A DNA stretch of 64,000 bases from an uncultured Dorea sp. (GTDB lineage: Bacteria > Bacillota > Clostridia > Lachnospirales > Lachnospiraceae), in assembly GCA_900543415.1 (NCBI GenBank), contig UQRE01000007.1, positions 1 to 64,000 on the forward strand, in the 5' to 3' direction. The notes beneath the pieces were generated by a model, which was given only the letters and a program-made list of their open reading frames with translations, searched no databases and was not told the origin of the DNA. A program made the position numbers and the translations under genes. Positions 1 to 8,757 of this stretch are shown here, in pieces (the stretch's first letter is position 1; every line of letters begins with the position of its first letter).

Positions 1-80
1 TTCATCTGAGCCTTTTTCTTTTAACTCAGTTTTTCATAGTTCACTTGACACTACCTTATTTCTATCTCTATGCGAGATTC

Positions 81-1529
81 TTACCAGAATTTACGTCTCC
101 ATACTTTTGTTGTAAATAACATCAAAAATGGGAATATTTCTAAACGTCCAGCCAGCATATCAAAGCAAAAAACAAGCTTTGACAATGGCGAAAATGCGGA
201 AAAGTTTCCCGTCGCTCCCACATCTTCAATTCCCGGTCCGATATTATTAAGCGTTGCCATTACGGAACTGAACGTCGTTGCAAAATCAAAGTTATCCGCG
301 GAAACAATTAATACAGAAAGTCCTGCAATTCCTGCATATGCCATAAAGTAAACAAATACGCTTCTAATGACATCATTGCTCATCTTTTTCCCATTTACAC
401 AGATAAGATTCACAGATTTGGGATGCGCCATCTGCTTGACTTCCCGCTTGATACTCTTCATAGCAATGAGAAAACGGGATACCTTGATACCTCCTCCGGT
501 TGAAGAGGCGCAAGCGCCTATGATCATCAATGCGATCAAAATACATTTTGACAACATTGGCCAGAGATTAAAATCTGTAGTCGCATATCCGGTCGTCGTA
601 ATAATGGTTCCCACCTGGAAGACCGCATAGCGGAATGCTTTCGTTACACTTCCATACTGAGGGAGGATATTAAATGTGATCACTGCGGTCGCTGCTGCGA
701 TAATTCCAAAATATGCCCGCAGCTCTTCATTCTTCCATACTGATTTATATTCCTTAATAAGAATCAGGAAATACAAACTGAAATTCACACCAAACAAAAT
801 CATGAAGACTGTAATAACTCCGTCTACATATGCGCTGTCAAAATGCCCCACACTGTCAGCATAATTGGAAAATCCTCCGGTTCCTGCCGATCCGAATGAA
901 TGGATCAGACTGTCAAACAGGCTAAGCCCCCCGAACATGAGAAGAATGACCTCCAACGCTGTCAGCGCAAAATACATACCGTACAGAATTCTTGCTGTGG
1001 ACATCATCTTAGGAACCAATTTATCTTTCTCCGGTCCCGGAACCTCTGCCCGCATCAGATACATACTGTTCTTCTTATCAAGAGAAGTTAATACCATAAC
1101 AAATACTAACACTCCCATACCACCGATCCAGTGTGTAAAGCTTCTCCAGAAGTGCATACACTGCGGAAGGATCTCAACATCCGGCATGATCGATGATCCG
1201 GTTGTCGTAAAACCGGATACCGTTTCGAAAAATGCATCCAGATAACTTGGTATGTAACCGGACAGGAAAAACGGAAGTGCTCCGAACAGAGACCACAAAA
1301 TCCACGCAAGCGCTACGACTACCATTCCTTCTTTCGCATATATGGTAGAATTTTCCGGCTTTTTTCTTCCTCCGATCAAATAGATCAATGTCAGAAGGAT
1401 GATCGGCGGCAGAAAATACACCGCACTTTTTTCTTGATAAATCACTCCGACAATTGCCGGAAGAATCAAGAGAAGAGCCTCGACTCCTAACATTTTTGCC
1501 AATATATGAGCAATCATTTTTCTATTCAT
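81..1529 (-). CDS. trkH: TrkH/KtrB-family potassium uptake channel subunit
   Basis: Membrane subunit of a Trk/Ktr potassium uptake system, which moves K+ through a pore of four pseudo-repeats. The 482-residue length is normal for TrkH. Filter-type loops are visible: TTTGSS near residue 108, TTTGYATTDFNLWP in the second half, and ASSTGGGIKVSR after it. About ten hydrophobic segments are evident. The start is preceded by TAGGAGATAGCGTT. It lies 11 bases downstream of trkA, so the pair is almost certainly one operon. No clear terminator follows it within the 80 bases left in the window. Confidence 0.95.
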   Translation of the reverse strand: MNRKMIAHILAKMLGVEALLLILPAIVGVIYQEKSAVYFLPPIILLTLIYLIGGRKKPENSTIYAKEGMVVVALAWILWSLFGALPFFLSGYIPSYLDAFFETVSGFTTTGSSIMPDVEILPQCMHFWRSFTHWIGGMGVLVFVMVLTSLDKKNSMYLMRAEVPGPEKDKLVPKMMSTARILYGMYFALTALEVILLMFGGLSLFDSLIHSFGSAGTGGFSNYADSVGHFDSAYVDGVITVFMILFGVNFSLYFLILIKEYKSVWKNEELRAYFGIIAAATAVITFNILPQYGSVTKAFRYAVFQVGTIITTTGYATTDFNLWPMLSKCILIALMIIGACASSTGGGIKVSRFLIAMKSIKREVKQMAHPKSVNLICVNGKKMSNDVIRSVFVYFMAYAGIAGLSVLIVSADNFDFATTFSSVMATLNNIGPGIEDVGATGNFSAFSPLSKLVFCFDMLAGRLEIFPFLMLFTTKVWRRKFW

Positions 1530-1540
1530 AACGCTATCTC

Positions 1541-2899
1541 CTATGCAAGTATATCCATGAAATTATCAATCGGACGTCCTTTGGTCACTACGATCACACT
1601 GTCTCCGACTTCTATGTGACTGTCTCCGTTTGGAATAATCACTTTACGATTTCTTCCAATACATGCAATCAACGTATTTGGCTTTGTAGGAAGATCTTTT
1701 AATGGAATATTTGTGTACTCACACTCTTTCTTAATAATAAACTCCTGCGCCTCTACCTGACCATTGACTAAGCGGTACATGGATTCCACATTGGCGCTGT
1801 CGTGAGAATTCTTTCTTGCTCTTACATATCTTAAAATAGCATCAGCTGTAGCACTTTTCGCTGATACGATACTGTCGATTCCAAGTCCCTCTACCATCTG
1901 GGCTCTCGTGTCTTCATTTACCTTTGCAATGATTTTCTTCACACCCTGCGTCTTGGCAAATAAAGCCATAATAATATTTTCTTCATCCATGCCGGTAAGC
2001 GCTACCACTGCGTCTGCCTCACCAATCCCCTCTTCTAACAGAAGGTCATGACTTGTCGCATCCGCATTGATCACGGTTGCCTTAGGAAGAAGCTCACACA
2101 AGGTCTCACACCGACTGCTGTCCTTTTCGATAATTTTCACCTGCATACCAACCTGAAGAAGCTGTAGCGCCAAATAAAAACATAAATGTCCGCCCCCGCA
2201 GATCAATACGTTCTTAATACGCACCGTTTTTTTCATAAGTGATTTAAAAAAGTTCTTCAAATTCTGATGTGATGCGGCAATGTGCATTTTGTCTCCTGCC
2301 TGAAGCACAAAATCTCCATCCGGAATATATACCTCATCTTTTCTTTTTACTGCGCAAATCAACACTTGAATCTGGAACTTCCGATATAACTCTCCAAGAG
2401 GCAACCCGACAAGCGGACTGTCATCACGGACCGCATACTCTACCAATTCCACTTTTCCCTTCATAAATGTCTCTACTTTATTTGTCTCCGGGAACAGAAG
2501 AATTCTTGCTATTTCATTGGATGCTGTCAATTCCGGATTTACCGCCATGCTCAGATGCAAATCCTCTTTTAATAGATCCATCTGTTTATAATAAATCGGA
2601 TTTCTTACTCTGGCAATCGTATGCTTTGCCCCCAGTCGCCTTGCCAGAAGACAACTGAGCATATTTAATTCGTCTGTAGATGCACAGGCGATTACCAGAT
2701 CTGCATGCGGAACATCTGCCTGCTTCTGCACTTCTGCATCTGCCCCATTTCCTGTAATACAGAAAATATCCAATTCATTCAAAGCAGCTTTTAACTTTCC
2801 TTCATTTTGATCAATCAGTACAATGTCATAATTTTCTTCGGATAATTGAGTGGTCAGTTTATGGCCTACTTTTCCATCACCGATAATCACAATTTTCAT
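1541..2899 (-). CDS. trkA: Trk system potassium transporter regulatory subunit TrkA
   Basis: Cytoplasmic gating subunit that binds NAD(H)/nucleotides and controls the TrkH channel. At 452 residues it has the duplicated TrkA layout: RCK_N with GDGKVG at residues 7-12 and an acidic VLIDQNE strand end, RCK_C, then a second RCK_N (VLICGGGHLCFYLA near residue 228) and a second RCK_C. The first glycine motif is canonical, the second (GGGHLC) is relaxed. It is the first gene of a trkA-trkH pair. Upstream on the minus strand, GGTGCTATAA occurs twice, 16 bp apart, and the first copy contains TATAAT, a possible -10. Confidence 0.95.
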   Translation of the reverse strand: MKIVIIGDGKVGHKLTTQLSEENYDIVLIDQNEGKLKAALNELDIFCITGNGADAEVQKQADVPHADLVIACASTDELNMLSCLLARRLGAKHTIARVRNPIYYKQMDLLKEDLHLSMAVNPELTASNEIARILLFPETNKVETFMKGKVELVEYAVRDDSPLVGLPLGELYRKFQIQVLICAVKRKDEVYIPDGDFVLQAGDKMHIAASHQNLKNFFKSLMKKTVRIKNVLICGGGHLCFYLALQLLQVGMQVKIIEKDSSRCETLCELLPKATVINADATSHDLLLEEGIGEADAVVALTGMDEENIIMALFAKTQGVKKIIAKVNEDTRAQMVEGLGIDSIVSAKSATADAILRYVRARKNSHDSANVESMYRLVNGQVEAQEFIIKKECEYTNIPLKDLPTKPNTLIACIGRNRKVIIPNGDSHIEVGDSVIVVTKGRPIDNFMDILA

Positions 2900-2998
2900 C
2901 TCTTATACTTCCTCATCCTTATATGATTTTTCTTATTGTTTTCAGGATTTAACGCAAAAAATCCCTTTATAGCACCCACGATTATAGCACCTTTATAA

Positions 2999-3035
2999 TA
3001 AGAAAAAAAGCCCCCGCAAGGACTTTTTTTCTTAT
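2999..3035 (-). terminator. Intrinsic terminator after the EF-G-like gene
   Basis: On the minus strand an A-run and GTCC pair through a short TTGC-type loop with GG(GGG)C followed by TTTTTTTCTT. It sits about 20 bases after the stop of the EF-G-like gene. The A-rich and T-rich flanks are complementary, so it could work in both directions. It separates this gene from trkA. Confidence 0.75.
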
Positions 3036-3054
3036 GGTAATTTATTATCACTGC

Positions 3055-5124
3055 TTATTCTTCAGCTCTCTTAGCAATCTCTGCTTCCTGCACATCTGAT
3101 GGCGCCTGCTCATAGCGTGCAAACTCATAAGAATAAGAACCTCTTCCTCCTGTCATAGAACGAAGTGTTGTGCAATATCCGAACATTCCGGTCATCGGAA
3201 CATCTGCCAGAATTTCCTGACTTCCTCCTGCCACCGGGTTCATTCCCAGTACACGTCCGCGGCGTTTGTTAAGGTCTCCCATAACATCTCCGGTATAATC
3301 ATCAGGAACTGTAACTTTCACAGAAGCGATAGGCTCCAAGAGTACAGGTGATGCTTCCATGATTCCTTTCTTAAATGCCTGGATCGTAGCAGTCTTAAAT
3401 GCCATCTCAGAAGAATCTACCGGATGATAAGATCCATCATATAAAACAGCTTTCACGCCTACAACCGGATAACCAGCTAAAGGACCTTTGAGAACGGATT
3501 CCTGCAATCCTTTTTCTACTGCCGGGAAGTAGTTCTTCGGAACTGCTCCGCCTACAACTTCTTCTTCAAATACATATGGTGTCTCCATATCTCCGGATGG
3601 CTCAAATCTCATTTTAACATGTCCGTACTGTCCATGTCCTCCGGACTGTTTCTTATATTTTGTATCTACGTCTGAATTCTTGCGGATTGTCTCTCTAAAT
3701 GCCACCTTCGGAGTCTCTAATGTAATCTCGCATTTATATCTGGAAGCCAGCTTGCTTGCAGTAACTTCTAAATGCTGGTCACCCATACCATAGAGAAGTG
3801 TCTGACGGTTCTCGCTGTCATTTACCATCTTAAGTGTAACATCCTCAGCCATCATTTTCTGCAATGCCTGAGAAACTTTATCCTCATCGCCTTTATTTTT
3901 CACTACATATTTCATATATGTATATGGTTTGGAATATTCTGTCTTACCGAATAATAATGGAGTTGCTTTTGCAGAAAGGGTATCTCCTGTTTTTGCATCT
4001 GATTTTGCAATGGCTCCGATATCTCCTGCAAATAATTCACTAACCTCTACCGGTTTGTTTCCGACCATTGTATAAATTTTACCTAATTTTGCTTCTGAAT
4101 CTGTATCTGCATTATAGAGGACATCTTCTCCTTTTAATACGCCTGAACATACCTTAAAGAAAGAATACTTACCAATGAACGGATCTACCATTGTCTTAAA
4201 TACATATGCAGATTTTGCTTTTGCAAAATCATAGTCTGCTGCGTAGATCTCATTTGTCTTACGATTGATACCTGCACACTCTCTGTAATCAGGGCTTGGG
4301 AAGAATCTTACAATGTCAGACAGAAGATTTGCCACACCCTGTGCCTGAAGGTTGGATCCCATAGCAACCGGAACAATGAGACCGGACATTACTTCTGTTC
4401 TCATTGCTGAACGGATCTCTTCAACTGAGAACTCGTCACCGTCAAAATAACGTTCCATAAATTCTTCACTTGTCTCTGCAACAGCCTCTAATAATTTCTC
4501 ACGGTACATTTCAAGATTCGGCTTACAGTAATCCGGAATCTCACACTCTTCTCTCTGTCCGACTCCTGTATAACGTCTTCCTGCATTTTTAATAATGTTG
4601 ACATATCCAACCAGCTTTTCATTTTCACGGATTGGCTGGAAATGAGGCGCGATCACTTTACCGTATCTGTCTGTCAGATCCTGTACTACCTGACGGAAAC
4701 TTGCGTCATCCACGTCCATCTCTGTCACATAGACCATACGAGGCAGGTTGTATTTATCGCATAATTCCCATGCTTTTTCCGTTCCTACTTCTACACCTGC
4801 TTTACCGGACACAACGATAACAGCTGCATCTGCTGCGCTTACTGCTTCCTCAACTTCACCGACAAAATCAAAATATCCCGGTGTATCTAAGATATTGATC
4901 TTCGCTTTCTCCCACTCAATCGGTACTAATGTTGTGCTGATTGAAAACTGTCTTTTCTGTTCCTCTTTATCAAAATCACTGATCGTATTGTTGTCCGCTA
5001 CCTTGCCCATACGATTGATTGCTCCTGATACATAGGCCATAGCTTCCACAAGACTTGTCTTTCCGCTTCCGCCATGTCCTAATAGAACAACGTTTCTAAT
5101 CTCATCCGTTCTGTAAACTTTCAT
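3055..5124 (-). CDS. Elongation factor G-like translational GTPase (EF-G paralogue)
   Basis: Translational GTPase with the EF-G domain order: G domain (residues ~1-270), domain II, then domains III-V, where GGAVPKNYFPAVEKGLQ and PVDSSEMAFK are EF-G domain IV marks. About 689 residues. G1 is GHGGSGKTSL instead of the AHxDxGKTT of true EF-G, G3 is DTPGYFDF, and G4 reads TEMD where canonical GTPases have NKxD. It therefore belongs to the EF-G-like group that occurs beside a normal fusA. The start was set at 5124 because AAGGAGG lies just before that ATG; a longer reading frame to 5145 would put the ribosome site inside the gene. Its exact role is not known. It stands alone with its own promoter and terminator. 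Confidence 0.9.
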   Translation of the reverse strand: MKVYRTDEIRNVVLLGHGGSGKTSLVEAMAYVSGAINRMGKVADNNTISDFDKEEQKRQFSISTTLVPIEWEKAKINILDTPGYFDFVGEVEEAVSAADAAVIVVSGKAGVEVGTEKAWELCDKYNLPRMVYVTEMDVDDASFRQVVQDLTDRYGKVIAPHFQPIRENEKLVGYVNIIKNAGRRYTGVGQREECEIPDYCKPNLEMYREKLLEAVAETSEEFMERYFDGDEFSVEEIRSAMRTEVMSGLIVPVAMGSNLQAQGVANLLSDIVRFFPSPDYRECAGINRKTNEIYAADYDFAKAKSAYVFKTMVDPFIGKYSFFKVCSGVLKGEDVLYNADTDSEAKLGKIYTMVGNKPVEVSELFAGDIGAIAKSDAKTGDTLSAKATPLLFGKTEYSKPYTYMKYVVKNKGDEDKVSQALQKMMAEDVTLKMVNDSENRQTLLYGMGDQHLEVTASKLASRYKCEITLETPKVAFRETIRKNSDVDTKYKKQSGGHGQYGHVKMRFEPSGDMETPYVFEEEVVGGAVPKNYFPAVEKGLQESVLKGPLAGYPVVGVKAVLYDGSYHPVDSSEMAFKTATIQAFKKGIMEASPVLLEPIASVKVTVPDDYTGDVMGDLNKRRGRVLGMNPVAGGSQEILADVPMTGMFGYCTTLRSMTGGRGSYSYEFARYEQAPSDVQEAEIAKRAEE

Positions 5125-5164
5125 ATTATGTTGCCTCCTTACCATAGTAAAATCTCATGTATAC

Positions 5165-5193
5165 ATTGTACTAAATGTTTAGCTTTATTACAA
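5165..5193 (-). promoter_or_regulatory. Sigma-A promoter of the EF-G-like gene
   Basis: Minus strand TTGTAA, a 17-base spacer, then TACAAT, about 40 bases upstream of the start codon at 5124. Spacing is ideal and both hexamers match the consensus at four or five of six positions. Confidence 0.6.
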
Positions 5194-5257
5194 CTATTTT
5201 GTGCATTATTTATAATTTTTTATCATATTATCATAATGAAACATTTATGAATTCTCT

Positions 5258-5346
5258 CTATAATTTTTCCGCCTTGATAATCTCTTTATCATAACTTTCC
5301 ACTACCTGATATCTCGGCGGTACAACAAGGAACTCTTCTTTTATTT
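5258..5346 (-). pseudogene. Possible C-terminal remnant of a lost gene
   Basis: In the 365-base gap between the EF-G-like gene and tyrA, one minus-strand frame runs open for about 28 codons to a TAG at 5258-5260. It reads like a protein tail (EEFLVVPPRYQVVESYDKE...). It has no ATG, no ribosome site, and a stop just upstream. I do not recognise the family. It may equally be chance; the rest of the gap holds only the two promoters. Confidence 0.2.
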
Positions 5347-5390
5347 TTTACTTTAAATCGCTAAACTTCTCCACTTTAAAGCATTATAGA

Positions 5391-5420
5391 TTGACAAATA
5401 AAATAGGAACGGGGTAAAAT
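5391..5420 (+). promoter_or_regulatory. Sigma-A promoter of tyrA-aroA
   Basis: TTGACA at 5391-5396 and TAAAAT at 5415-5420 with an 18-base spacer, 70 bases before tyrA. Transcription would begin near 5427, so the following hairpin would lie at the extreme 5' end of the mRNA. Confidence 0.75.
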
Positions 5421-5461
5421 AGAATTCGGGACGGGGTTCCAAAATCCCCCGTCCTGATTCT
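5421..5461 (+). repeat. Strong 5'-leader hairpin of tyrA-aroA
   Basis: GGACGGGG (5429-5436) pairs perfectly with CCCCGTCC (5447-5454), and AGAAT (5421-5425) with ATTCT (5457-5461). A T-rich stretch follows, so it resembles a terminator, but it lies only about 30 bases before the tyrA start and within the first bases of the predicted transcript. It may stabilise or attenuate the mRNA, or be a dispersed palindromic repeat. An upstream GGAAC (5406-5410) could pair with GTTCC (5436-5440) as an alternative. Confidence 0.6.
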
Positions 5462-5489
5462 ATTTTATTTCCACTTAGGAGGATTTACT

Positions 5490-6584
5490 ATGAAAGACAA
5501 GATAGGTTTTATCGGTCTCGGACTGATCGGAGGCTCTATTGCGAAAGCGATCCGACAATATTTTCCAGACTGTGAAATCGTCGCATTTGACAAAGATAAG
5601 GGTACGCTTGCATTAGCCACACAGGAATCCATCATTGATGTGGCAGCAACTACCATTGACGATAATTTTGCAAATTGTAACTATCTCTTTTTATGTGCAC
5701 CTGTTTCCTGCAATACTGCTTATCTAAAACAGATTGCATGCTATATAAATGAAGACAGCATTCTTACAGATGTCGGTAGTGTTAAGACAAGCATCCACGA
5801 AGAAGTACACGCTCTTGGTCTTGATGCTTACTTTATCGGCGGTCACCCAATGGCCGGCTCTGAGAAAAGTGGCTATGTGAATTCGAAGGCGATGCTTTTG
5901 GAAAATGCTTACTACATTTTAACACCTTCGGATACTGTCCCTTTAGAAAAAGTACAGAAATACACGGAATTTGTCACAGCTCTCAAAGCGCTTCCGGTCA
6001 CACTGGGATATAAAGAACACGACTATATTACCGGCACGATCAGCCACCTCCCTCATATTATTGCTTCCAGTCTGGTGAATTTTGTCAAGGCTTCTGACAC
6101 CGAGGAAGAGTGGATGAAACATCTTGCTGCCGGTGGTTTTAAGGATATCACAAGGATAGCCTCATCCTCCCCCACGATGTGGCAGCACATCTGTTCACAG
6201 AACCGTGAAAATATTACTCAGATATTGACCGACTACATTCAACTTCTGACAGACGCGAAAGAACAAATTGCCGCCGGAGACGAACAGGCTGTCTACGGAT
6301 TATTCGATTCTTCCAGAAATTACCGCAATTCTATTCCTGATTCCTCCTCCGGTCCGATCAAAAAGGCCTATGTTGTATACTGTGACATCATTGATGAAGC
6401 CGGCGGAATTGCGGCGATTGCCACCATTCTTGCATCGAATCATCTAAGTATTAAAAATATTGGAATTATACATAACCGAGAATTTGAAGAAGGGGTTCTG
6501 CGCATTGAATTTTATGAAGAAGATTCTTCTAAAAAAGCTTCCTTATTATTGCAGAAATACAGGTACATTGTTTATGAGCGTTAA
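5490..6584 (+). CDS. tyrA: Prephenate dehydrogenase with C-terminal ACT domain
   Basis: Oxidises prephenate to 4-hydroxyphenylpyruvate with NAD(P)+, the tyrosine branch of aromatic amino acid synthesis. The N-terminal Rossmann fold shows GLGLIGGSIAKAI near residue 8, and DVGSVK plus GGHPMAGSEKSG are family hallmarks. Residues ~290-364 look like an ACT domain (DEAGGIAAIATILA...IKNIGIIHNRE), which normally binds tyrosine for feedback inhibition. The 364-residue length is normal for the dehydrogenase-ACT form. The ribosome site AGGAGG lies 7 bases before the ATG. Its end overlaps aroA by 11 bases, so the two are co-translated. Confidence 0.95.
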   Translation: MKDKIGFIGLGLIGGSIAKAIRQYFPDCEIVAFDKDKGTLALATQESIIDVAATTIDDNFANCNYLFLCAPVSCNTAYLKQIACYINEDSILTDVGSVKTSIHEEVHALGLDAYFIGGHPMAGSEKSGYVNSKAMLLENAYYILTPSDTVPLEKVQKYTEFVTALKALPVTLGYKEHDYITGTISHLPHIIASSLVNFVKASDTEEEWMKHLAAGGFKDITRIASSSPTMWQHICSQNRENITQILTDYIQLLTDAKEQIAAGDEQAVYGLFDSSRNYRNSIPDSSSGPIKKAYVVYCDIIDEAGGIAAIATILASNHLSIKNIGIIHNREFEEGVLRIEFYEEDSSKKASLLLQKYRYIVYER

Positions 6585-7875
6585 ATCTATCCAACCGGCT
6601 CGTCGCCTTCGCGGCGAGATTACAATCCCGGGAGATAAATCCATCTCCCACCGCGCTGTAATGTTCGGTTCTTTGGCACGAGGCACAACTACGATCACAC
6701 ATTTTTTAAATGGTGCAGACTGTCTGGCAACGATTAACTGTTTCCGACAGATGGGAATCTCCATTGAACAGGAGCAGGAGCGCGTGTTGGTTCACGGGAA
6801 GGGACTTCGGGGATTGACCGCCCCGTCAGCACAGCTATATACCGGAAATAGCGGAACGACCACACGGCTTCTTTCCGGAATTTTATCCGGTCAGTCCTTT
6901 ACTTCTGTCATGTCAGGAGATGAATCACTAAATACGAGACCGATGAACCGAATCATTGTCCCTCTCTCTCAGATGGGCGCCAATATCACAAGCATACATG
7001 AAGATGGATGCGCCCCACTTCGGATTTCCCCTAAATCTTTACATGGGATTTCCTATCACTCTCCGGTAGCTTCTGCTCAGGTAAAATCAGCAATTCTGCT
7101 TGCAGGATTGTATGCAGAGGGCGAGACTTCGGTGACAGAACCGGCGCTTTCCAGAAATCATACCGAATTAATGCTGTCGGAATTTGGTGCGTTTATCCGA
7201 TCTTCCATTCAGGAAAATGGAACGGCAACTGCTGTTATTCAGCCTTGTGACGAATTATACGCACAATCAATCTGCGTGCCGGGTGACATTTCTTCCGCAG
7301 CTTATTTTATAGCTGCCGCACTTTTAGTGCCGGATGCGGAATTACTTATTAAAAATGTGGGCATTAATCCTACAAGAGCCGGTTTCTTAGAAGTGTGTCG
7401 TACCATGGGCGCAGACATTACACTGTTAAATGAATCTGCAGAAGGCGGCGAACCACATGCAGACCTTCTTGTAAAGAGCAGCAATTTAAAAGGAACAACC
7501 ATACAGGGCAATCTGATACCCACACTGATTGATGAAATACCAATGATCGCGGTTATGGCTGCCTTCGCCGAGGGAACTACCGTCATTCAGGATGCTGCCG
7601 AATTAAAGGTCAAAGAAACGAATCGAATTGATACCGTTACCTGTAACCTCAAGACGATGGGCGCCAAGATTACTCCGACGGAAGACGGCATGATCATTGA
7701 AGGCGGAGCCGGATTAAATGGCGCTGAGATCAAGAGCTTTCTGGATCACCGCATTGCAATGGCATTTTCTATTGCAGGCCTTGCATCGCAGGGAGAGACC
7801 ATCATTCAAGAAAGCCAGTGTGTAGATGTATCCTATCCTTCTTTTTTCTCAACTTTGGAAGAAATTGTTGAATAG
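6574..7875 (+). CDS. aroA: 3-phosphoshikimate 1-carboxyvinyltransferase (EPSP synthase)
   Basis: Joins shikimate-3-phosphate and phosphoenolpyruvate to make EPSP, the sixth step of the shikimate pathway. About 433 residues, the usual length. Visible motifs are PGDKSISHRAVMFG near residue 20, GNSGTTTRLLSG near 93, SRNHTELML, and KVKETNRID followed by DHRIAMAFSIAG near the C terminus. The start at 6574 was chosen because the protein then begins SVKSIQPARRLRGEITIPGD as in homologues; the open frame extends further upstream only because it overlaps tyrA. It is the last gene of the tyrA-aroA operon and is followed by a terminator. Confidence 0.95.
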   Translation: MSVKSIQPARRLRGEITIPGDKSISHRAVMFGSLARGTTTITHFLNGADCLATINCFRQMGISIEQEQERVLVHGKGLRGLTAPSAQLYTGNSGTTTRLLSGILSGQSFTSVMSGDESLNTRPMNRIIVPLSQMGANITSIHEDGCAPLRISPKSLHGISYHSPVASAQVKSAILLAGLYAEGETSVTEPALSRNHTELMLSEFGAFIRSSIQENGTATAVIQPCDELYAQSICVPGDISSAAYFIAAALLVPDAELLIKNVGINPTRAGFLEVCRTMGADITLLNESAEGGEPHADLLVKSSNLKGTTIQGNLIPTLIDEIPMIAVMAAFAEGTTVIQDAAELKVKETNRIDTVTCNLKTMGAKITPTEDGMIIEGGAGLNGAEIKSFLDHRIAMAFSIAGLASQGETIIQESQCVDVSYPSFFSTLEEIVE

Positions 7876-7931
7876 CGATTATTGAATAGAGCTCATCCGT
7901 AGAAACATATATTCCTTTAGAACGATACGAT

Positions 7932-7981
7932 AAAAAAGCTGTCAGCCAAGTTGTCTTCAAACTTGACCGACAGCATTTTTT
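7932..7981. terminator. Bidirectional terminator between aroA and the SOD-like gene
   Basis: GCTGTC (7938-7943) pairs with GACAGC (7969-7974), and inner CAAGTT with AACTTG. A-run on the left and T-run on the right. It lies between convergent genes and can serve both. Confidence 0.85.
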
Positions 7982-8456
7982 AATCTGTCTTATCCTCTGC
8001 CACAATCTTTCCACAGGCAATTTTCTCACCGGAATCTCCCGATGGCTGTGTGTGAAAATCATCCGGCCGATCGTGAATCACCACCGTTTTTCCAATCACA
8101 TCCTCCGGAAAAAAACGGGACGTATAGACGGACATCCACGCCTCTCCCGCATCGGAGAGCAGAGGTGGAAGATCCCCTGCGTGTTGGGGATGCGACTTAT
8201 TCCCCGGGTTATAATGACCTCCTGTATTTGCAAACGAATCGGATTGCTTTCCGGTACAGCTTGCTCCTTCATGAATATGGAATCCATAAAACCCCTGCTC
8301 CTGCCCTGTCCCTGCTTCGGTAAGTCCGGACACCTCTGCCACAACGACAGTTCCTCCATACACGCCATAGAACTCTATTCTTCCCTTAATCTCGGGATGT
8401 CTGTTGTCGCCGGACACTTCTGCACTTGCTTCCGGCATTGCTGTAATTCTCTCCAC
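7980..8456 (-). CDS. Cu/Zn superoxide dismutase-family protein, no export signal
   Basis: SOD_Cu family protein. The copper/zinc ligands are recognisable: GFHIHE (two His), GGHYNP, HPQHAGDLP, and a late VVIHDRPDDFHTQPSGDSGEKIACG with the final His and active-site Arg region. The paired Cys of the disulphide are present (GASCTG and IACG). Classical bacterial SodC is periplasmic or a lipoprotein, but here no signal peptide is seen. The start is uncertain. A GTG at 8456 has AAAGGAG 11 bases upstream, whereas the upstream ATG at 8498 has no ribosome site. Activity cannot be assured, since Firmicute members of this family are little studied. Confidence 0.8.
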   Translation of the reverse strand: MERITAMPEASAEVSGDNRHPEIKGRIEFYGVYGGTVVVAEVSGLTEAGTGQEQGFYGFHIHEGASCTGKQSDSFANTGGHYNPGNKSHPQHAGDLPPLLSDAGEAWMSVYTSRFFPEDVIGKTVVIHDRPDDFHTQPSGDSGEKIACGKIVAEDKTD

Positions 8457-8500
8457 GCTACACCACACTCCTTTTTGCAAGTTTATGAATGTACCCATTC

Positions 8501-8561
8501 AAAATAGAACAAAACAGAGTGTAACATGCTATATATCTTACATTTCACACATTACACCCTG
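8501..8561 (-). terminator. Terminator of the ferritin-bfd operon
   Basis: Minus-strand CAGGGTGTAA pairs with TTACACTCTG (one G-T pair) across a loop of about 27 bases, followed by TTTTGTTCTATTTT. It starts 15 bases after the stop of the Bfd-like gene. Confidence 0.6.
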
Positions 8562-8576
8562 TATTTCTTATCTCTT

Positions 8577-8756
8577 TTATTCTTCCGTCAATTTACGAAT
8601 CAGCTTTTTGACATCTTTCTTACATTTCCCACAGCCCTTTCCGGCTTTGGTCATTTGCTTAACTTCCTTATAGGTCGAAGCTCCATTTTCCACCGCATCT
8701 GCCACATCGCCTTTTGTAACACGATAACACGGACATATCACCTTATCTCTATTCAT
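8577..8756 (-). CDS. Bfd-like [2Fe-2S] protein (bacterioferritin-associated ferredoxin type)
   Basis: Small BFD-type iron-sulphur protein of 59 residues. Four cysteines fit the Fer2_BFD pattern: CPC near the start (ICPCYRVTKGDV) and GKGCGKCKKDV near residue 45. In Bfr systems such proteins hand electrons to the ferritin shell to release stored iron. The ATG at 8756 lies one base past the ferritin stop, so it is read by coupling from ferritin; no independent ribosome site is visible. A longer frame in this region starts inside ferritin and is not credible. Function as the ferritin reductase partner is inferred from context. Confidence 0.8.
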   Translation of the reverse strand: MNRDKVICPCYRVTKGDVADAVENGASTYKEVKQMTKAGKGCGKCKKDVKKLIRKLTEE

Positions 8757-8757
8757 A

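Noticed and set aside
6..34. CTGAG/CTCAG hairpin with T-run at the left edge
   Set aside because: The stem is only 5 bp and the T-run follows on the plus strand, where no gene is seen. Too weak to call.
5421..5489. T-box leader for tyrA
   Set aside because: The leader is under 70 bases and lacks a specifier loop and the T-box TGGNACCGCG sequence.
8042..8507. Plus-strand open frames opposite the SOD-like gene
   Set aside because: They lack ribosome sites and are shadows of a gene with clear family motifs on the other strand.
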